From NCBI GenBank assembly GCA_013180625.2, contig SNVD02008172.1, positions 186,001 through 250,000 on the forward strand: DNA of 64,000 nt. Direction: 5' to 3'. A program made the translations under genes and the position numbers. The stretch comes from Boswellia sacra. Its lineage: Eukaryota; Streptophyta; Magnoliopsida; Sapindales; Burseraceae. The notes beneath the pieces were generated by a model. That model did not search any database. It was given only the letters and a program-made list of their open reading frames with translations, and was not told where the DNA came from. Positions 57,797-64,000 of this stretch are shown here, in pieces (position 1 is the first letter of the stretch; each line of letters starts with the position of its first letter).

Positions 57797-58250
57797 CTGG
57801 TCTTTCTTTTTCAAACAAATTCAATTATAGCTTGGCAAAGAATTCTTACAATAAATTAATGGCTTGTATAAGGATAATCAAAATTTATCTGGCTAATGGA
57901 TTATGAATAAAACTTTCATTTCAATATTGCGTAACATAGCTTAACTTTTATATTTAACTGAAGCATAGCCAAATTTTTTCTTCATTTCTAGATAAAGATT
58001 CATGTTCTTTACACTTTAAAATAGCTCCCAATCCTTCTTTACTGCTATCACATTCTGTCATATATAATACAATCTTTTGATGTAGGTAATGTTAATATGG
58101 GTAAATCTTTTACTTCTTTAAATGCTTTAACTATTTCTATATCCTTTTTGTTAAAATATTTCTGCTCATATTTCTGTTTTTCTTTTTGAAATTTCTATTA
58201 AAATTTCTATTACTAGGTCTTTTATTAAATGTTGTAGCCTTTCCGAAAAC
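57797..58250 (-). pseudogene. Pararetrovirus-like reverse transcriptase/RNase H relic
   Basis: The minus strand reads a polymerase-like passage near 57990-58175 (KKDIEIVKAFKEVKDLPILT, then after a frameshift SSKEGLGAILKCKEH), the order found at the RT to RNase H boundary of Caulimoviridae. Many stops follow. It is an endogenous, dead fragment; no coat, movement or complete polymerase region is seen. Confidence 0.55.
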
Positions 58251-60394
58251 ATATCTCTTTTTCTTGAATGGTTTATAATTTTTGAAACTTTTTTTTTAAT
58301 TATTCTTTCAAGTTTCTTTTTCTATTCTTTTGTAATCCAAAATTTTGCCTAGTTATATAATCTTTACATCTTTACAGAATGAGAAACCGGTTTTCCTGAG
58401 TTGCTTTTCGGCCATCTGTTCTGTACAATGTCTCCCATTATCTCAATTTTTGTAAAACCTAGTTTATTTTCATAGTTGATTAAATATGCAACAGAAGCCG
58501 GAATTAGATTTGAAACTTATACAAGATAAATATTTTATGAAAATACCTGAATCTGAACCATGGTCTAAAATTATAAAAGACCGAGTTAAAGATACTGATT
58601 ATTATTATGATACAATTATTTGAGTTGAAATACGGATAGATATGAAAACTACTAAGCGAGTGTGATCATTATACACAAAAACAAGTCAATATCCCAACAC
58701 ATTTTGTTGTTTGTGTCATTAACAGCTTTGTGGGGATGGGACGCTCTAGACCCTATCATTAACTGTGTTTAGCACAATCCTAAACAAGAATCTAAGACGG
58801 TATAACTAAAGTCAACTTTTAACTTGTTAACTTGGCATCCTGTTGATAAATTATTAAACAAAAAAAGAAATTGTCAACTTTATTACATTTAACTTCTTGG
58901 AGAAGAAATTAATAAGAGAAAGATAGGAAGAATTGAAAGGATGATGTACAATGGCAATTTGTTCTGTCCTTTTAAGCATACAGCAACTTGATATGGAACT
59001 CAGTAGACTAAGATTTAAGACTAAGGGGTAGCAAATAAAAATATATGTTTAGTACCAATTCAAAATCAACAAATATTAGTAAGTCAATAATGAGACCTAG
59101 TAATATTTAATGTGTGAATAAGATCACGCAAGATTTTATGCCCAATGTGGGCTTCGCACTAATGTGTGCGTGTGTTTGTGTGTGTGTGTGGGTGTGGGTG
59201 TATATATATATAGAGAGTGAGAGAGGTCAAACTCTCACGTCATATTTATGATATATAAGTTAAAATCTAAAATATTAATTTATTAAATGAAATATTAATA
59301 AATAAAATAAATTCAAGAAATATTTCTTATCTTTCAATTCTACTTGGAAAGTATTCTTTTTGTGCATCTAGGCCAATCTTTGTTCGCATCTTTCATTTGA
59401 TGAAGATAAATTAGGTATGGTCATAACATATTACAAAAATAACATTAAAATAAATAATAACAAAATAAATGGAAGTTAAATAAATGGAACAATAAGTTTT
59501 ATTTACTTGGCCATTTTTATCACCAATCAACTGATCAGAATTTATTCCTCTAGTGGTTTAGTATAAATCTTTCTTTCTTTTTTTTTTGTAAATAACTACA
59601 TTGTTCATAGGGTTCGCTTTTGGGGAATGTCATAATTATATTTCAGGAATGATACAATATTATTCACTTCTAGAAATAATTCTATAACATTTCTAACATT
59701 CACTTTTTGGAAATAATATTATAAAATCCACTTCTGATGGTACAATGCCAATAGGAAAATACGTTATTGGATCACAAAACTCATTACAATTCCGTATGGT
59801 AATCGTAAGCAGGGATACATATGCTAGTGTGGAAATTTGCACAGCCCAAATCCTTACAAAAATGGATTGAGTTAATGGTTCTGGCCTACGACAAATCATG
59901 AGCTTCTTATGAAATGAGGATATTGTTGTCTAAGATTTTCTAAAAACAATAGGAATCTGGTTATCAATAAGTGCGCCAATGAGAATGCCGACGTAGTCAG
60001 TCCGATGCATAAGTCATTATCAGAATTAGTATAAAAGTACTGAATAAATTGAAATGAGCTAAGATGGGTGAAATAGATGAGCTTACTTGAACTTGCCTCT
60101 TTAGCTTACAATTGGAGATGGTATGTATTTCGAAAAGAGAAACACTTACATGCACTTGGCATACCATCTTATTTTACATATGTAGTACACCCAACAAATC
60201 ATAAATTGTCATAGGATGTTAAACTCATCATCTATTTGAGTCAATCTCATTGTCAATTTAAATTTTACTTTTTGTTCTTAAAATTATTTTTTCTTAAATT
60301 ATCCTACCCAACTTTTTAAAAATAATAAATAATATCTTTCATTTCATATCATTCAATCTAATAATGTGATATTTTGAGATTTTGCTTTTGAAAG
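58251..60394. other. AT-rich host DNA
   Basis: No gene recognised. A plus-strand frame at 58489-58624 (KPELDLKLIQDKYFMKIPES) looks protein-like but has no family I can name; it may belong to the same viral relic in the other orientation. A (TG)n-(TA)n-(GA)n microsatellite lies at 59163-59225. Confidence 0.45.
59163..59225. repeat. Compound TG/TA/GA microsatellite
   Basis: Imperfect (TG)n followed by (TA)n and GAGAGTGAGAGAG. Confidence 0.85.
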
Positions 60395-60740
60395 ATTCAT
60401 ATAATAATAAATCAAAGACTTTTTCAGGAGCACCATCATGCAATCGATAAGCTTTGAGCTTCTGTTCATGAAGTTAAAAGAACAAACTGCTACTATTACT
60501 CTTTGCCCTGTCAAGCAGGCAAGTGGGAATGCCATGGTTTATGACTTGAAAAGCTCCCCAAGTTTTGCATGCATCAGCAATTAGCTGAGCGGCATTAGCT
60601 TCATGGACATCGATAACAGGCACTGATTGGGAAATGGAACCTCCAGTGGGTACTCATCGTCTTGCCGATGATTCCATGCATATGAATCTGGTAATTCTTG
60701 GAGTAAAGTACAGGCTCCTTCATTACATTGATAGACCATA
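60395..60740 (-). pseudogene. Gibberellin 3-oxidase-like exon fragment
   Basis: The minus strand encodes LLQELPDSYAWNHRQDDEYP, then after a one- to two-base shift PVIDVHEANAAQLIADACKT and WGAFQVINHGIP, then after another change HEQKLKAYRLHDGAPEK. This is the N-terminal (DIOX_N) part of a gibberellin 3-beta-dioxygenase, which makes bioactive GA in the cytosol. The Fe(II)-binding HxD...H core and the 2-oxoglutarate site are missing. An in-frame TAA precedes the last segment. It is a dead fragment; no start codon context is preserved. Confidence 0.75.
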
Positions 60741-61261
60741 TATACTCTCTTCTTTTTCTTTCGCATTAAAATCATCAGTTTGATGGATTTTAAAATTAAG
60801 ACCAAAGATGGCCTGTGCTTTAAGGTAGGTGAAAGCCTTACAAAATTCTTTCAATTAACCGATAAGGATAATTCAATTGGAAGTCACTTTTCCTTGTGAT
60901 CATCTAATCATGAATAATCCAAGTAATAAGCAGAAAAACAAAATTCTATTATGACTTACAGAAGTTTTACTCCAAGTTATTACATGGAATGCACATTTAG
61001 CTATTTTGTCCAAGTTTAATAAAATAATTCCAAATTATTTCATAACAAAATTTGGATACTTTTAAGACATATCCATATTATTGTCACCCTTCCATGGTTT
61101 AGTGTAGAATTTTTCCAATTAGGAGGAATACTTACATGCACCTAGCATACCACTTCATTTTTTTGATGTAGTTGTGTCTAACAAATCATTAATTGATATA
61201 TGGTGCCAACTCACTATCAATTTAAGTCCAATTCATCATCAATTTACTTAGATTTAAGGGA
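60741..61261. other. Host DNA between the GA3ox-like fragment and element G
   Basis: AT-rich. Contains a passage (61130-61190) that repeats 60136-60200 in direct orientation. Nothing coding. Confidence 0.5.
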
Positions 61262-61591
61262 TGAATAGTGAACTCAGCTCAACCCAGCAACTGAGAAGAT
61301 TTCTATATTTATATATGAAAAATGAAATTACAACTCACCCATAATAGGTTTCAACAATCAGGAGTCCCACACCATTAGCCAATCAAAAGGCATTACATGG
61401 CAGTCACTAGAAGGTGGTAGAAGTGTATAGGGACAAACCTAATTAATTAAGTTTAAGAGATAATTAACTAACTTAACAGTCTATTAACAGACTTCACTAT
61501 CTCTGTACAATTAAATATGGGAAAGAGATAAAACACAGACACAGAGAACTAAATGAACTAACAGTGGGCAAATCAATGAGCTGTCTTGACA
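61262..61591 (-). repeat. Putative 3' LTR of element G
   Basis: 330 bp. The inner end (minus strand TGTCAAGACAGC) is fixed by the adjacent purine tract. The outer end (..TTCACTATTCA) is a best guess. A TATA-like TATATAAATATAG lies on the minus strand near 61301-61316. Confidence 0.6.
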
Positions 61592-61604
61592 TCCCCCCTC
61601 AAAC
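61592..61604 (-). promoter_or_regulatory. Polypurine tract of element G
   Basis: Minus strand GTTTGAGGGGGGA directly before the LTR. Confidence 0.8.
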
Positions 61605-63285
61605 TGGACGACATGTCAATGACTCCAAGTTTGGATCAAAAGAGCTGGAACTAAGGAGCTGCAAGAGGCTTTGTAAGACAGTCAGCAATCTGATCACATG
61701 AAGGTACATATCTAACTTCAAGAAGTTTTTGCAAGACTCTATCCCGAATGAAATGAATGTCAATTTCAATGTGCTTGGTTCGGGCATGGTGTACTAGATT
61801 GGAGGCCAATGCGATTGCACTAGTGTTATCACACCAGGCTATAGGACACTGAGGTGGTTGACAGCGTAGTTCAGATTAAAGTGATTGCATCCAAGCTATC
61901 TCAGTAGCAAGCAGAGCCAATGCCCGATTCTCAGATTTTGTGCTTGATCGAGAGACAACTTGTTGTTTTTTGGATTGCCAAGAGACCAATGAGTCACCTA
62001 AGAAAACACAATAGCCTCTAATGGATCTTCTATCCTCTAAACTACAGGCCCAATCTACATCAAAGTAGCCAATGATGTTCAATTACTCACAAGGCTTGAT
62101 GTGGAGACAAAAAAACTTTGTGTCCTTAAGATATCTGAGTACCCTTTTTACTCCTTTCCAGTGAACTTCTTTTGGAGCTTGGAGAGACTGGCTTAATTTA
62201 TTCACAATGAAGGAGATGTCAGGCCTTGTGTATGTAAGATATTGAGGAGCCCTTACAACACTTTTGTATAGAGTTTCGTCACGAAATGGTTCAGAATTCT
62301 CGGCATTTTTATTCTTGTTTGCAGCAGCAGGAGTAGTGCAGGTTTTTAAGTGCTCTAGGTTTAATTTTCTAAGCAAATATGAAACATACTTGTCCTGATT
62401 TAGGTACATAGCTGTAGAATCCCTTCTTACTTCAATCCCAAGGAAATAGTGAAGTCCTCCAAGATCCTTAAGAGCAAACAGATTGTTTAGTTTTGCTATT
62501 AGACCTTGAATGATAAAATTACCATTATCTGTGATGAGTATATCATCAACATATACTAAAATAAAAATCAGGGTGCTATTAGTTTTGAATATAAATAATG
62601 AGGGATCTGATTTTGAATTGATGAAGTTCCAATCCAATAGAGTGCTCTTCAGTTTATCAAACCAGGCTCTAAGGGCCTGTTTGAGGCCATATAATGCCTT
62701 ATTGAATTTACAGACATAAGAAGGCTTAGATGAATCAACATATCCTTCAGGCTGTGTCATGTAAACTGATTCCTCCAACTTGCCATTGAGGAAGGCATTA
62801 TTTATGTCTCGTTGTCTCACTTCCCAATTTCTTGTAATTGCCAGAGTCAAAATCACTCTAATTGTTCCAGGTTTGATCACAAGACTATACATTTCTAAAT
62901 AATCAATGCCTGGTGTTTGATGAAAGCCTTTGGCTACTATCCTGGCTTTGTGTCTGTGTATGCTACCATCACTATTCAGTTTAAGCTTGAACACCCACTT
63001 GTTGCCTACCAAATTAAAATCAGATGAAAAAGGGACTAAAGCCCAAGTCTTATATCTGATAAAAGCCTCAAACTCTGTATCCATTGCCTTTCTCCAGGAT
63101 TCTGACTTCATTGCTTCAGAAACTGACACAGGTTTAACTTTATCATCATCAATTTCTTGTTGCTGGTTAATGGTGTAAACTTTTGGTTTAAAGATACCAC
63201 TTTTTGACCTTGTAACCATTGGGTGAAAAGGAATAATAGGAGTAACCGGTTGGTAATCTGTAGGTATACTTTGGTTTTCACTCAT
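61605..63285 (-). pseudogene. pol: Reverse transcriptase and RNase H of element G
   Basis: A 400-codon open stretch (62083-63285) covers the [58 protein letters not shown], the catalytic VYVDDILITDN, DLGGLHYFLGIEV. An in-frame TAA at 62083-62085 separates RNase H (YFDVDWACSLEDRRSIRGYC, VVSRSSTKSENRAL). Another stop lies near 61876. The rest (CDNTSAIALASN, ARTKHIEIDIHF) follows in the same frame. The DDILI active site is intact. Confidence 0.9.
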
Positions 63286-64000
63286 AATTGGTTCACTAGG
63301 CTGAGGAGTTGGTTGTGTATTTGTAGAACTGACTGGGGTAGGGTGTTGGAAAGGAGAGGAGATTGAGTCATCCTAGAGGATGTTTTGGTTAGGCTTAGCT
63401 GTAGTAGGTGAGTTCTGAGGGACTCTCCTATCCTGGAAGTCACTAGTTTCAAGTTCTTTGGAACTTTGATTTTGATTTGACCATCTACTTAGAGCAAGAA
63501 TAAGACTAATAGATGAATCAATAATGGTAGGCTATGAACGGAAATTATTTTTGACATTCATCAATCCTTGTTTAAATGAAAATTCTGATTCATGGAAAAC
63601 TACATGCCTAGAGAGGTAAATTCTCCCTATGGGACTCATACACTTGTATCCATTATGGAAATCACTATAACTAAGAAGATACATTTGGTAGTATGAAACT
63701 GGAATTTGTGATTTTGGTAGGGTCTAAGGCAAGGAAAACAAGAGCAGCCAACTGTTTTTAATGAATTATAATCAGGAATTTGGCTATAGAGTTTTTGCCA
63801 AGGAGAAATGCCATTAAGAACAGGTGTTGGAAGTTTGTTAATAAGCCATACAGCTGTGTGAAAGGCTTCCCACCAATACTTTAATGGCATATTGGCTTGA
63901 GCTAGCATGGTCAACCCCATTTCCATAATATGTCTATGTTTTCTTTCAGCTTTCCCTTCTTGCTCATGAGTGTAGGGACAAGCTATTCTAGACTCAATTC
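63286..64000 (-). pseudogene. pol: Integrase C-terminal part of element G (cut by window end)
   Basis: At the right edge the minus strand reads CPYTHEQEGKAERKHRHIME, with the catalytic Glu, then MPLKYWWEAFHTAVWLINKL, TVGCSCFPCLRPYQNHKFQF and, after a shift near 63665, the GYKCMSP-type region and the linker to RT. The first two catalytic Asp lie outside the window. Confidence 0.82.

Larger units (their letters stand above)
61262..64000 (-). mobile_element. Copia retrotransposon G (minus strand), 3' part
   Basis: Reading right to left: integrase, RT, RNase H, purine tract, 3' LTR. It continues beyond the right edge. It differs from A, B, D and E in its RT signatures (RDINNAFLNGKLEESVYM, LVYVDDILITDN), so it is a separate Copia lineage. 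Few stops make it the least decayed pol in the window. Confidence 0.85.

Overview
The window is nuclear DNA of a flowering plant, almost certainly a eudicot. It is AT-rich and intron-bearing, has plant-type Copia and Gypsy LTR retrotransposons primed by initiator tRNA-Met, a CACTA transposon, a Mutator-like element and a pararetrovirus-like relic. I see no rRNA, tRNA or CRISPR locus. Only one small host gene looks close to intact.

Bases 1-21445 are a four-level nest. A Gypsy relic (F, minus strand) holds a minus-strand Copia (E). E is split at its RNase H by Sirevirus-type Copia A (plus; target duplication GTAAT, left copy one base short). The 3' LTR of A is split by Sirevirus-type Copia B (5925-15091, plus; perfect target duplication GTTCC). 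The insertion order is therefore F, E, A, B. A is a deletion derivative that lost gag, protease, most of integrase and half of the reverse transcriptase. It keeps a third ORF downstream of pol.

Bases 21446-34838 are non-coding host DNA split by Gypsy chromovirus C (22685-33478, minus strand, duplication GTATG, LTRs about 3 kb).

Bases 34839-51378 hold Sirevirus-type element D, a relative of A. It is cut inside its reverse transcriptase/RNase H by a 6.5-kb CACTA transposon (40150-46661). That transposon has no recognisable transposase. It carries captured exons of two host genes: a 4'-phosphopantetheinyl transferase, sitting inside an intron of an NAD(P)-binding Rossmann-fold (SDR-like) gene. 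This is the most unusual object in the window.

Bases 51379-64000 are host sequence. They contain a relic exon of an EMB8-like alpha/beta hydrolase, a two-exon gene for a small single-span membrane protein (54549-55786), a decayed pararetrovirus-like segment split by a 1.07-kb Mutator-like element with hairpin repeats, a gibberellin 3-oxidase-like pseudogene fragment, and the 3' part of a further minus-strand Copia (G) that runs off the right edge.

The elements do not cooperate. The window records sequential insertion followed by decay, with many stops of the C-to-T or G-to-A kind. Family calls come from reading motifs; no database search was possible.
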